Made by a program: the position numbers and the translations under genes. A stretch of 64,000 nt of DNA. It comes from Gnetum montanum (lineage: Eukaryota; Streptophyta; Gnetopsida; Gnetales; Gnetaceae). The stretch covers positions 1,020,758 through 1,084,757 of the forward strand of contig MNCI01002706.1 in assembly GCA_015680685.1 (NCBI GenBank), in the 5' to 3' direction. This document shows positions 1-12,149 of this stretch, piece by piece (the first letter of the stretch is position 1; every line of letters begins with the position of its first letter). Under the pieces are notes generated by a model that saw only the letters and a program-made list of their open reading frames with translations, was not told where the DNA came from and did no database searches.

Positions 1-660
1 GATCACAAGAGAAAGAAGGAAGCTGAACATGCCTACCAAAGGGCTAAGGGCAAAGCTATTATAGTAGAAGACGTTGTGGAGTCATAATTAAATGATGATG
101 GTGGGTGTGACATCTACCAATATGAACATCCTAAGGGATGTTGCCCTATTGTGTCACACTTGTAGGAATCTAGGGTGTACACTCTAAATCCTAGGCTAGC
201 AAGAAGTCAAGCATCAAGAATATTTTCTTATCCTCAAGGAAATCCTTGGAAGTTCCACCAACAACAAGCTTTTTATCCAATTGAAGCTCCACCATAGCCA
301 TATGAGCAGTAATAGTAGTGGTAGCACTCATAGTCATGAGTGATGCCACCACCAAGGCAGTAGTACCCTTACAGGTAACTAGATCTATATGGGTACTATG
401 TTCAGCAACCCATATCTCTATGTGACTTTTCTAGTCACACTTATTTTCAACATCACTACTACTCTCCAAAGTACTATAAAGCTCATTCTCCATCTCTCAA
501 TGAGAAACCCCCATTTCATTAGTGCCCTTCTCATTCTTCCACACTTGTCCCTCCTTCCTCAACCCAATTATCGCCTACTTCACCAATGTAGGGTGAGATT
601 CCCATGTAGCTACAACAACATAATACTACCAGGGTCATTAACTTACAACTAGTTCCTCCA
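1..660 (+). pseudogene. E1 gag C-terminal remnant with degenerate zinc knuckle
   Basis: Reading + strand, bases 100-165 encode a motif like C-D-I-Y...EHPKGCCPI. It parallels the CNIC...NHPKGQCPI zinc knuckle in element A at about 36250-36300. The second cysteine of the CX2C pair is changed to tyrosine here. A proline/glutamine/tyrosine-rich tail follows, as is usual after the gag zinc knuckle in this group. Several stop codons interrupt the frame. The normal role would be RNA packaging by the nucleocapsid. Confidence 0.6.
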
Positions 661-879
661 TTGAGTGGTTCAGAAGCTAGATCCAAAAAAGACCATTCAC
701 CTAAACCAATAGCCCTACAAAGCCCTCACTAACTCATGTGGCTAGTCACCCTATGTCTCCTTCATCCTCTGCATCTATTTTCTTTCAAAACCCTTCAAAC
801 CAAATGCTTTCCAAAATTTGCATAATCATGTTAACACATGATATATCCGATTCAATCAAGGGTAGCAACCTTTCAAGGA

Positions 880-1230
880 AAAGATCTAATCCTACAAGTC
901 CCCACATCTACTTGCATATTATTAGAAATGAGCCATGCAAGGCTCTTCTTGATTCAGCTTCTGGTGTCAATCTAATTTCTCACAAAATGTACAAAGCCTA
1001 GAACCATCCTCATCTCAAGAAGAGCAACATTCATTTAAAATTAGTAGATTAGTTTATCAATGTTCCCTTGGAATCAGTTGAGGACATTATGATCACTATC
1101 TATGAGTGGTTCTATCCTATCAATTTCCTGGCAATCAAGGTTGACAATTGCAAGGGGGGAATTTCCCATCATTATGTCAAGGGCTTGGTTGAGCACTATT
1201 AATGCGTGAATGAACATTAGAGATATTTCC
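880..1230 (+). pseudogene. E1 aspartic protease remnant
   Basis: The encoded stretch contains KALLDSASGVNLISHKMY, the retroviral-type aspartic protease active-site region. The usual D-S/T-G triad reads D-S-A. About 40 residues downstream the frame is broken by stops at the end of the first segment (1001). The role in an intact element is cleavage of the gag-pol polyprotein. The position between gag and RT is as expected for Ty3/gypsy. Confidence 0.65.
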
Positions 1231-1512
1231 CTAGAAATTTCAAAGGAAAATGAATTCAGAAAGATCAAGAAGAACAAAATTCCATGCATTACGTTCAACG
1301 ATATAGGGTGCAACTATGTGTAGAAGTTGAGATCTATCAAAAACACATCAATCAAAGCATGTAGACATTGTGCAGATGAATTTGAAATCCAAAAGTGCCT
1401 ATACACCATAGCCACAAAATAAGAGGGCACGCAGTGGCTAACACCTAATCCTAAAAGTAGCATATTTTTCATGGAATAGATTGAGAGCTTAACTTATGCC
1501 TATGTTGAAGAC

Positions 1513-2537
1513 ATGGATGAACTAGAGCAAGTTCATCATAAACTCTCTGATGATGAACCCGATGATACTTATTGGGAAGAGTTGGAAATCCCTAAAAATT
1601 TTAAACATGAGCCCTTAGAGTTGAAAACTCTATCTACCAACATGGAGTATGCATTCCTAAAAAATGGCAAGCTAGTAATAATCAATCCCAACCTTGCTCC
1701 TAAACAAAAAGAGAAGTTGTTGAATGTAGTTAGAAAATGGCCAACAACCTTTTCTTAGTCATATCCTGAACTCACTAAGATTGATCCTAGGATATGCCAG
1801 CATCATATCTATATTGGTCCTTCCATCAAGCAAAAGAAATAACCACAATGGCAGCTAAACCCCAAATTGAAGTAGATCTTCAAAGAAAAAATTGAACAAC
1901 TCCTCAAGGTAAGGTTCATCCATCTAATCACGGACAATGAGTGGGTTAGTCCACTTGTAATTATGTCAAAGAAATATGGCAAGTTGCAAGTCTATATTGA
2001 TTTTAGGCTATTAAACAAGGTGACCTACAAAGATCATTTTCCATTGCCATTTGTGGACTGGGTGTTGGCACTATCTCTAGGCATTGCTATTACAGCTTTT
2101 TGGATGGTTATAGTGGCTATAACCATATTCAAATTGCACCAAAGGATTAGGCCAAAATAACATTCACAAGTCTCTAGGGAACTTTTGCATATAAAAAGAA
2201 GCCTTTTGGTCTATGTAATGCCCTTGAAACATTCTAATGCCTTATCCTTAGTATTTTTGAACAAAAAATTGGTAGGGGGTGGAAGTCTTCATGGATGAAT
2301 TTTCCACCTATGGTGCTACATTTGAGAAAGCCCTGGACCACCTTTAGCAAGTTCTTAAAAGGTGTGCAAAGACAAATCTTTAACTCAATTGGCAAAAGAA
2401 CCATTTAATGATCCTGGAGGACATTGTGTTGGGGCATAGAATCTCACAAGTAGGGATTGAGGTAGACCCTGAAAAGATTAGGATCATCCAAGGAATAACC
2501 CATTAGCCAAAAATCATTAAATATTACTAATAATTCC
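1513..2537 (+). pseudogene. E1 reverse transcriptase, 5' part, with mutated catalytic box
   Basis: Bases 1513-1758 encode the acidic linker that precedes gypsy RT. Bases 1963-2160 encode the RT fingers (KLQVYIDFRLLNK and a DHFPLPF motif). The catalytic box at 2288-2302 reads F-M-D-E-F instead of F-M-D-D-F, so the second metal-binding aspartate is lost. The frame shifts around 2160-2280 and has stops. The palm ends with a VDPEK motif near 2465, then E2 interrupts at 2538. The thumb/RNase H part continues at 21772. Confidence 0.85.
2533..2537. repeat. Target-site duplication of E2, left copy (ATTCC)
   Basis: ATTCC lies directly before the first base of the left E2 LTR and recurs at 21767-21771 directly after the right LTR. 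Five bases is the normal duplication length for Ty3/gypsy integrases. Confidence 0.85.
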
Positions 2538-4195
2538 TAAAACACCACCAAATTTGGGATCTTGGGTCTCAACTACAAATTTGACTAAGTTTCAAAACTT
2601 AACAGATTTGCTCTAAGTGTTGAGACTATGTTCCAAAGCATAGTTAGCATAGTTGACACTAATAGTCTAGATTTGCAAAATTTTTCGAAGTGTCAATAGT
2701 AGCTACAAATATTTCTAAGTGTTCTGGCTATGCTCACCCTACTGAGACTATGCTCTAGAGCCTAGCTAGTGTAGTCAGCCTTGGAATGACTAGTTTTGTA
2801 GGTTTTCCTAAGTGTCAGGTCAGAGGCTGTTGAGCATGTATGGGATGAAAAAAAATAGTTTGGCAGATTTTATAACTCCTAAGCCTATAGTCCCTACTAT
2901 GCTCTAGAGCATAGTTAGCGTAGTCTACATGGGCATGTCATCTTTGCCAGATTTTTTCCAAGTGTTAAGGATATGCTCACACCACTTGAACTACACTCTA
3001 GAGTGTAGCTAGCATAGATTGCACAAAGGATCATTTTCTGGCAAGATTTGCCTAACTCATTGGGCTATGCTTCAGAGCATAGTTAGCATAGTTTTTTGAA
3101 ACTACCTTCAAAAGCTTTCAAAACTTAGCGTTGACTTGTATCTCAGCTTCAACATTCCTTCGGCAAGTAAGATCAACAATTTGCATTTCATTTGCATCCC
3201 CCCATTTTCCCCTACATTGTACTTATTCTTGACACCACTTGATAGAGTGGGCAACGTAGTCCTAGATTGTAGTCTCCAAATTGCATTATTTTACATTGTT
3301 TTCAAGAACATTGTAGTCTATTCAGCACTTGCACATGTAGTCTCAGTAGCATAGCCATAGTCTGGCAATCTCATAAGGTCCATTGGAGCACACCAACATA
3401 ACACCATTTTTCTTTAGTGGAAGCATAGTTAGGAGCTAGCATAGTCCCAACTACCCCTCTACCATGTGGTGCCCAATCTGCGACTCATGCTAACCTTAAC
3501 CCTATAAATACCCCTGCGCTTCACATTTTAGGGATTCACATTTTCATTTTGCAGTTGGCATTTTGGCATTAACACTCTTACACCCAAGCACCCTTAGCAA
3601 CTTGAAAAAATTTGGAACACCACCATAGCACCATTGTACACTTCCTAGCACACTGTAGACCATTGCAACTTGTGGGACACTGCGGCAGTCAACCTAGTAG
3701 GCTCAGACTCCACAATGGATATCAGTTCTTCATAGCTACATACCTTGAGACCATGACTATGCTCACCTACTATGCTTGTTGTACACAACATACCTCCTAA
3801 AATTTCCTTTGCAATTGACTATGCTCCCCTTTTTGAGGTGGTGCTTTTTTCTCTTGCTCCCATTCTATGCATTTTCACCTTTTTCTTATGTTTTTAGCAT
3901 TTGACTCACATTTCGCACTATTCAAGCACATGTTTGCTCATTCACACCTTCATTCTCGTGTCTAAAATCCTTGCTACACTCACACTCACAAACATCACAA
4001 ACATTGCAAAACACCATGTCCTCTTAAACACTCGTTTTGTTGTAACACTTGTAAGTCCCAGTTCAATCAACAAGATCATTCTAGACACCCCACTTCTATT
4101 TTCCAGCAGGCCCTCAAATGGGAGTAGGGTCAAGACTATGCGATCGCGGAGCTTTCATTGTCCCATTCAGGCCTTTGATGTTTTTGGTCGCTATA
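2538..4195 (+). repeat. E2 left (5') LTR
   Basis: About 1658 bp, matching 20085-21766 along its whole length with scattered differences and small indels, so the insertion is old. The first base pair has decayed (TA where the right copy has TG), and it ends CTATA where the right copy ends CTACA. U3 holds a series of palindromes built on CTATGCTCTAGAGCATAG (see findings). A TATA box lies at 3503-3510. Confidence 0.9.
3503..3510 (+). promoter_or_regulatory. TATA box of E2 left LTR
   Basis: TATAAATA in a C-rich context, about 965 bp into the LTR. The right LTR has TATAAAC at the matching place (21070-21076). It would set the U3/R boundary about 30 bp downstream. Confidence 0.7.
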
Positions 4196-4201
4196 GTTTT
4201 T

Positions 4202-4219
4202 TGGCACTAGAAGAAGGCC
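4202..4219 (+). promoter_or_regulatory. Probable primer-binding site of E2
   Basis: TGGCACTAGAAGAAGGCC begins 7 bases after the LTR end. It starts with the TGG that pairs with a tRNA CCA end, and it resembles the TGGCGCTAGAAGGAGG-type site I recall from Tat-lineage plant elements. The tRNA identity was not checked. Confidence 0.55.
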
Positions 4220-5690
4220 CCTCACCATTTCCTTCTTCAGTCATCCCTTATTACCTTGAGTGCTCTCTACACCGTTGCTATAGACTGGATCCCATTGTCA
4301 GTTTCCCTACAACCCCGCTAAACAACACCAAAGTGCATAACTTGCACTCGACCAAATTCTAGGTTCCTAATAGAGCATAGCTAGCTTTAGCGTAGTAAGT
4401 GTAGTAAGCTTTGAGCATAGTCCCAAAGTTATCATTTTCTTTAGCAATTTATAGTTAGCCATTTTTCTACATTTTTACACTTAGCTATTTTCTTAGCAGT
4501 TGCATACTTAGCTATTTTTCCACATTTTAGCACTTATCCATTTTTCTTCCTACTTTGCATAAGTAGCCTTTTGCATTTTCCTTCACACCATGAACCTTGA
4601 ATAGCCTTCAAACTTTGCTCCAAGTGTGGTTGTTATCTAGCCTATTCAACGAGAAATATAGATTGACCTTCCTAGGGCTGGGAGTCCTATCTTGGCACAA
4701 AGGTAATCTCTTAGGTAGCACAACCTACCTCCTAAGGTCATGATGCTCAACAACGAGCAATATAACTTCATTTATGAGAAAATGTAGGTGGGCTTTCCTT
4801 TAGAACACTAAGAAATGGAGGCCAAACGTAGTTATAAAATCATGTACCATAACAAGAAGGAATGGCTCCCTTCTGATTTTGACTTTGTCCCACTCATGGA
4901 AGATTACCAGTGGATGCTAGACAACCTCGTCCATAACATGGGCCATGAGGGAGGGACAGACTATGAGAAGCCCCTCTAGGAGAAGCTAGAGGAGTTCAAG
5001 GCTTAATTTGAGCATAAGAACCCATACCATGCCTCACTCTAGCAGACAACCTCTACTTTTGTTCCTTCACAATCTTACAGCCCAACGTCATTGCCCAAGT
5101 TAACACTTGTGGTGGAAACCCACCAAATGTTGTAGATGCACCAGGATGTAGCTCCACCTTTTAGTCTTTCCTGTAATGTACCTTTTACCATCCCATCATA
5201 GCCTTCATAACTTGTTTAGCTTGTTCAGCCCATTCAGGTCATCCAACCTTATGTAGTAGTAACCATTGCACCTACGCAACCCTAGGTGCACACCATGCAC
5301 ATTCCTCCCCAACCATATGTGACTTAGATGTCATTCATCCTACCTATCATGCCTACACCCTTTATGATGGCCTAGCCCACAAACACGTGGTGGGGCTTGA
5401 GTGCTGTGTCCGTGGCATAGCCCACGTGATAGGCATCATGTGTGGTCACATAACACGAAATCAAGTTGTCGACCACCCAATAACCATTGCAGGTAGCACA
5501 ACCTACCATTGCAACCACACCTAGCCTAGATCAAGTATTCCAGCTGATCCAAAGCCTTACTGAAGAGTTCAAGCAACTTAAGGCTGCCTCCTTAGAAACC
5601 ATCCATGTGATGGCCTTCTACTAGGATGATCCAATCAGTCCTATAGTCCCACCACTAGCATTTCCCACAAGGGTTTCACTTCTACAATTC
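4220..5690 (+). other. E2 region between primer site and gag, no clear ORF
   Basis: The stretch has + strand coding character in places, with short open segments broken by stops, for example around 4680-4980 and 5050-5600. I recognise no domain. It may be a decayed leader or N-terminal gag/ORF1 part, which Ogre-like Tat elements carry ahead of gag. Confidence 0.4.
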
Positions 5691-6215
5691 ACCGAATACA
5701 ATGGTGAAGGGAACGCTAATGCCCATTTAGTGACCTTCTAGTCAAAATGCCTCTTACTATAGGCATGGCCAAATGCCATCATCTACATGTTCACCATGTC
5801 CCTAAATAGCAAGGCACTAGATTAGTATTGTGTGCTCCCTAGGGCCTCTATCACTTCTTTAGAGGGATTACTTATCCAATTTGTCACTCACTTCAAGTAA
5901 AACTTGAAGCCTAAGGTGACCCTAGACCAATTAATACAAGTAAAGCAAGGCCACTTAGAGCCCATGTAGAACTTTATTCAGCGATGAAGCACATCACTTA
6001 ATGTGATTCACGAGTCCATCGCAAAGACATACCTACTAGCCATTTTCAAAATCATAGTAAACAACTTCATCAATTCGAATTTGTATTACCTTGCTCCACA
6101 ATCCTTAAGCCAAGCGTTTGCTCAAACTAAGAGCATTCAGGATGCGATGGAGGCCAAAAAGGATCTAGCCTACATGGCCTACAAAAACTTGCACGCAAAG
6201 AAGGAAAAACGATAA
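5690..6215 (+). pseudogene. E2 gag (capsid region) remnant
   Basis: The translation runs through a retrotransposon-gag-like capsid domain, with a FTEYNGEGNANAHLVTF start, an aromatic/basic middle, and FVTHFK followed by QLIQVKQGHLEPM and an NFIQR motif. This matches the 'Retrotrans_gag' pattern of a long helical region with conserved W/F and the 'E(S)...F..RF' segment. Stops break the frame at several points. The last open piece (6003-6215) ends in a lysine-rich tail. Confidence 0.65.
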
Positions 6216-7650
6216 GGAAAAAGGCAAATAAGTAATCACGACCATTGCAATGATGGCCAATGAGGCTAAGTTGGGCAACACCAAACCAATGGCCAAGTCA
6301 CCTAAGGCCCTAGCCAACAACAATAAGGTGGCCAGCCCTAGCCCAACAACAAACAACCAATCTACATCGTCAATGATCATGACACCAATTGCCATAAGGC
6401 CTAACTTCAAGCACAAGGATCACTCAAAGTATACACCATTATCCATCAAGTGGTTAAAGCTGTTGGACCAATTACTTCATGTTGGATGCATCCAATACAA
6501 GAAAATGTGCAAGGATGCTTACAAGCGGCATGATCGATACTACAAGCTCCTCAGAAATCCTTCAACTACACTGCCTAATGAGCCCCTAATCCCTAAGCAT
6601 TTTAGATTGGATCAATTTTTCTAATATCACCAACTGCAAGGTCATGACATAGAATTTTTCATGGCTTTAAAGGATGACATCCAATGCAAGATTGACAAGA
6701 GTGAGTTGGTCCTTGATGCTACCAACCTAGTGCACCCCAGAACTAGTCAATGGAGGTTTACAAGGACCTACTCAATGCAAGCAATGTCGAGTACTTCATC
6801 AATTCCATCAGCATTGATGACGATGCAGAACTGGTATGGGATCCATTCGTGGTTTGTGTGTCCTTTGGAAACACTAAGGCCTCATTAACATTGATTAGTT
6901 CGAGAACCCCTTTTATCATCAAAGCATCACCTCAAGTGCCCATAACATCCTTTGTGGTCAAGGCCCCATCACACGTCATAGTTGCAACATCCCAAACACC
7001 CTTCATTATAAGTATGATGTAAGGTGCAAGCTTCCTGCCTATTGGGAGCCCAATGATGGGTAATGCACTGGCCCCTGCTAGCCTAAGACCCCATCTTGCA
7101 AGTAGCACCAACAAACAAATGATATGGCAAACTGTAAGGCCTAAGTGCCTCATTGATCAAATGCTTAGGCAACATCAGAAGCAAAGGGCATTAGGCCCAC
7201 CAAAGCTTGTCCCCTTATCTTCCATCCCAATGGGCCAACCAACTAAAGAGGCCACTACAAGAAGTAGTCAACCACAAAGCACTGAGGCTTTGAAACAACT
7301 AAGTAGCCAACAATGGAGCACTAAGGCTTTAAAGTAAACAAAATAAGAAAGGCCCAAATCCCCTCCATGAGAGATCCATCTCTTGGGCCAAATGGAAAAG
7401 ATGAAGGCCATCAACAACAAAGACGAAAATGATGGCAAAGATTTCCTTGATGCATTAGCCCAAGTCAAGTAGGCTTTGAAAGAAAAAAAATACAACACTA
7501 AGCTTGTATGACCTAGTAATGACCTCCTCTACCCATCATGAAGTGTTAGTGCATATGTTGACCTCTATCCCTATCATGGAGGACATCCTAGAAGATGAGC
7601 AGACCATTGATGCTATGATGTTACCTTTGCCCTTGTAGGAATCAAGTTCA
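6216..7650 (+). pseudogene. E2 gag-protease linker, degenerate
   Basis: Several open segments in different frames (6250-6624, 6661-6888, 7053-7337) are rich in S, T, N, Q and P. No zinc knuckle was recognised. A TMQNWYGIHSWF-like stretch and a repeated SSQ(P/Q)(Q/W)STEALK pair sit near 7270-7335. It is best read as the linker between gag and protease, split by frameshifts. Confidence 0.4.
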
Positions 7651-8004
7651 ATGCCCCTAGCATTTTGTGATGAGGTGATCAAGGTGGACCCTGAGAAGGG
7701 TCAAGTCATTACCATGTCGATGTTCATTACCATCCACGTGGGGGAATGCAAAATCTACAGGGTGCATGTTGACGATAGGGCAACAACCAATGTCATCCCA
7801 TACACAGTCATTAACAAGCTTGGTCTCACTGACCAAATCCAATCAATGAAGAAAATACACCTGAAGTCCTTCAATGGGTCATGTGTTGTTGTAAGGGGAA
7901 CTATCATGATAGCCTTCATGGCAGGGGAGCAATTCCCCACCATTGTTGAATTCATAGTGGTTGAGAAGATGCCAGGGTTCAACCTAATCTTGGGTAGGCC
8001 CTAG
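7651..8004 (+). pseudogene. E2 aspartic protease
   Basis: A 117-residue open segment has the fold landmarks of a retroelement protease: the active-site region VDDRATTNVIPY (residues about 41-52, with D-R-A in place of D-S/G-A), a hydrophobic middle (EFIVVEKMPG), and the C-terminal FNLILGRP motif at the end. A stop follows directly after GRP. The role is processing of the polyprotein. The segment is open over its full length, but the substitution beside the catalytic aspartate argues against activity. Confidence 0.75.
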
Positions 8005-11000
8005 CTGGCCCAGCTATGGACTGTCTCCTCCCCAATCCACTAGTAGATCCACCTTCTATATGAAGGTAGAGAGGTTATCATACATAGTGATAATGTAGCC
8101 CCTTTTATCATCAACAACATTGATGCCAAGAAAAGGTCAGAGGTGGAGTTCCTTGATGACATGCCTCCTGCAAAAGACAAAGGTAGAAAATGCAAAGAAA
8201 ACCAACTTGAAGAGCCAATGGAAGCCCTTGACCCTTCATAAGATACTTTGTGGGTAGAATTACCCTTCAACATAGCTGATGAAGGTTAAGGCAAGTACCA
8301 TATCATACCCTTTAGGCCCTACGCACCTCCTAACCCATACTAGATTAGAAAAAAAAATTACGCAATTAAGGTATCCCCTTGGTCTAATAGGTGTTGGTTC
8401 CCAGCTTCCCTCACTTTTGCACACTTTACTTTTTTGCATTTTACATTAGCTTGGTTATCTATATCTTTTGCCTTATTCCTTTCTCTATGCACATTCTTTG
8501 ATTGTGCATCATGCTAAGTTTATATTTTTGCTTACTTTCTTTTAGTAATTAGTTTACACATGAAAAATTCAAAATACATAAACATCATAAAATGTAAAAG
8601 TTACAAAAGATACCATAGCTTGCTACAGCCTTAAACTGGTAGCACACGACCTACCATAGCCTTAAACTAGCAATCAATGGCCTAAAATGGCCTTAAACTA
8701 CTATGCAGCCCGCCATGGCCTAAAACTAACAATCAAATTTCCTTTATCGCTGAGGCCCAAAATGGCCTAAAACTATCAAAGTATTATCTACACATGTAGC
8801 CTGAAATGGCCTAAAACTAGCAATCACATTATCTATCGCACCATTCATGCAACACATAGCAAATAAATACAAAAATCCATTCATCATACATGCAACGTAG
8901 CAAAAATTCACATCATCTTATAAAATAGTATATGTCATCCACATCCTACAACAAAAATACACAAAATACAAAAGTGCCCAATGACAGGGCGACATCAGGA
9001 TCTACTTAACAAGTGGTGCTAGGTGGGGGTGGAGGCTCCTCTTCTTCCACCGTGCTGCTAGGGCTTGCAACATCACCTAGCACCTATCAATAACAACAAT
9101 AGCAAAGACATAAAAATTGTAAGAAAGTGTACAATATACAACTAACAGATAAAAGGCATAAAAGGCAATATAAAAAAACTAGCTTGAGAGGGTCCCACAT
9201 CGGCCATGTCTGGAGGTATTCTATCAAGGTCTTCCTCCAAGCATTAGAGGATCTCGACCTCTGATAGACATGTCTAGTCTTCCTAGCTAAATTCAACACC
9301 CACAAGGGTCTTGTCTTCATCCACTGTAATCCATGCAGGTAGCTGCATAGAAAAGATGGCAAACAAAGTCTCCCCTTAGGGCATGGAAATCTCCCACTCA
9401 GGAGAACCACTAACCACTGTGTGATAAGCGAATATCTCAAAAGCCTAACTCCCACTAATCACCTTAACAAAATCCTCAAGGTGGCGGGCTTTGACAAACT
9501 CCTCTTTGAGTTGTTGCAAATATGCGTCTCGCTCATGCTTGTAGTGGTGCTTGTGGTCCTTCTGCATGTGCCCCCACTTACACACCTTAGCATTGAAGCT
9601 CTTCCACTCCTAGCCCTTCGAGGCAAGCAGATCCATCTGTAGCCTCTACTCGATGATCTCCCAAGTTGCCTCATTCTCGTGTTGGATCATTGACCAGTAC
9701 TTAGCATAATTGATCTCTGTGGTCCATCTCCTCTTGCCCGAGCTAACAAAAAATCATATTGGAACTAAAGGTTCTCAATCTTCTCATTTTGGTTTATCAG
9801 TGTCATCTAAAGCTTGTGCATGCATTTCCACAGGTGCTCAAATCCATCATGTTTTCTCACTAGAAAGCATGCACTTGCTAGCTACCTCATACATGTGGTG
9901 AGACACTTATTCAACTTTAGGGGAATACTTGAGGACATCATCCACTTTGGCCACCTGGTTTAGATCCCAACAAAGCTTAGAACCTATTGGCATGTAACAA
10001 GCAAATTAACATTAGCCATAGACTAAGCATAAAATTGGTAAAGTAATGCAAGTAAAAAAACATGCATACTGAGCTCGAGATCTACCTGTTGTATGTAGTC
10101 CACCATGTCCTCGACTATGCCTTTCATGAAAGTGAATTTATCCGATGTCTCAACCCATGACTTCATGTAGTGGATAAGCGCATGTGATGGATCGCTAGTA
10201 GGAACATCTAAGGTTGTAACCCAACATGATGCAATATTTAGCACCAACTAAATAGCCAAAGATGCAAGAGCAAAAGAGCAAAAATAGATGGTAACTTAGA
10301 GCACTTACCACGCAAGCCCTCAAGTGTGAGAGCAACGGGATCTCCCAGCTACACACCATCAAAGAGGCTGGCAAAATCACCCTCATGAAGGTGGAATAGC
10401 CCTTCTACATCAAACTACTAGAAGGCCTCTATGGCCTTGTGTAGCTCCTCCTTGGGTGCCTTCTCCTCCTCAGCTTAAGAAGGGATTGTCTCTGCCACTA
10501 TCACTACCGCTGCTTCGGTAGCCCCCTCACCTAACTCACAAACATAACATAATAGCATTAGCATAACATACCAAGAAAATATAAAAATTATAAACATAAA
10601 AAAATTAATAATAAATGCATCTACACATGAACTAACCTGCAACATCCATGTGCAATGTTGGTATCTTAAAGTGGACTTTCTTGGTGCCCGCCTATCCAAT
10701 AGTAGGGGCAACTTTCTCTACCGAGTGTGGCCTCTTAATCTTTCTCTTCGAAGGTGCCACTATTTCTGCAATGTAATGATTGACTTTGTTCACATCCCCA
10801 ATAATAGTTGGGGGACACTCGCCTGTGCTGTCATAAGAGTAATGTGATCATGACCTCCCCAAATGGCCTTTGGTCATAACCAAATATAACTCATCAATCC
10901 CGTTTGAGGGATCCTGTGTGCAAGTGGTGGTTAATAAGTGTTTGACCCAAGGCTTGGATAATTGCTCACGATCCTACACTACCCAGTTCTCACTACCCTG

Positions 11001-11297
11001 GACCACCAAAAACTCCACAAACCTTCACAGATATGCTACAAAGAATGTGAAGTGCATGTGAGACCTCACCTGGAGGTTGTAGCAAAGCCTAGTAACCTTT
11101 GCTTATAGTCTAATGATGAGAAAGGAGGCCTAGTTAAACCTCGTGCCCTCCTCTAATACCTTCGCATCACTTGCACCTACTCCACCTCAAGGATTTTCCC
11201 TTGGGAGAGTAGCTTCGAAAAGGCATGAGCATGAAAAAGAGGGTAGAGCTCCCAAACATCAAGCACCTACATCTTTAACCATGATGCCTTTGTGAGA

Positions 11298-11700
11298 TCA
11301 AGTGTTTTCCAACCACTCCTCAATCTCTCCTTTGTAGTCCACCTCTTTTTTGGCCTTATCAATAACCAATGAGCCCTCAAAGGGAAGGCCAAAGAGGTCA
11401 ACAAAGAAGGCATCATTAAGGACTAGGACTAACCTCACCCTGTGCATGTGGGTGATGAAGTGGTAGGCGTTACTGCTAAAGGAGTCAATAATAGTAACCA
11501 TCTCAGCCACCAGAATGCTTACGTTAAGGGCCAAGAAAAGGTCCATGAACCTAGCATGTGTGAGTTGACTCGTCAATGCCTCTAAGGCTTGATGGCATAA
11601 CTAGTGTTCTGCCCCCTCTACATCATCATACTTCATTATGAGAGTGGCCTCACTATGGCTTATGGTGACTACCATCACCTCTCTAGAAGGAACTACAACT
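11298..11700 (-). pseudogene. Antisense ORF resembling a plant mobile domain fragment
   Basis: A 92-codon open segment (11576-11298) continues a coding frame that begins after a likely acceptor at about 11705. The protein has RFMDLFLALNVSILVAEM, DSFSSNAYHFIT, a VRLVLVLNDAFFVDLFGLP motif and a charged tail. A helix, an F-x(n)-F motif, and then 'L.D..F.LFGLP.EG' are typical of the plant mobile domain / retroelement-associated antisense ORFs. The assignment is by eye only. One stop lies upstream in the same exon (H-stop-L at about 11600). Confidence 0.4.
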
Positions 11701-12149
11701 GTAACATAGGAAAAATTAATATTAGCATTATGCAAGGGCAAATCAAAGAGTTCATGTGAGCAAGCTTAAAAGCCAAGCACACAAATGTTTACATGGAACA
11801 AATGATGTGCGAGGCAGTGGTGGCAATGCAACCAACTCCTCAAAGTTGGGCTTGCCACTCACCCACCCTTCATCAAACCAATTGAGGGTCTTGCACCACT
11901 CGAACACCTTCAAGTACTAAGTGGAGTATTTCTTTAAATCTTCTTCCACCTGCTCGATCATGGCCTTCTAAAAGTTCGTACTAAAGGAGAACACCTCTAG
12001 GGTGGTATGGGTTAAGGTAAGAGCCTCTGACTCATCATGGAGCCCTTGATCATTAACTTTAAATCTAGCATTAGGCATGAGCACTTAGCAATTAGCAAAT
12101 TTAGCATGGCCAATAGTAAGTGATACAATGCCAAATCATAAGAGCACTT

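Larger units (their letters stand above)
1..2537 (+). mobile_element. Ty3/gypsy element E1, left part (gag-protease-RT), broken
   Basis: This is the left visible part of a decayed gypsy-type element whose 5' LTR lies before the window. In order it shows a gag tail with a zinc-knuckle remnant, an aspartic protease, and the start of reverse transcriptase. It stops abruptly at 2537, where element E2 begins, and the matching continuation of the RT starts at 21772 with the same five bases (ATTCC) repeated. Many in-frame stops show it is not functional. The single-RNase-H pol with an IDFMGP-type integrase further right suggests an Athila-like lineage; this is inference from motifs and would need a phylogeny. 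The element probably ends in the LTR at 28861-29743. Confidence 0.8.

Noticed and set aside
3901-4362. A 153-codon open frame on the + strand
   Set aside because: It lies mainly inside the E2 left LTR, has no conserved motif, and the right LTR does not keep it open over the same length.
9421-9674. Overlapping open frames on both strands near 9.4-9.7 kb
   Set aside because: Neither shows a domain; at most they are part of the antisense gene debris, so no separate gene is claimed.
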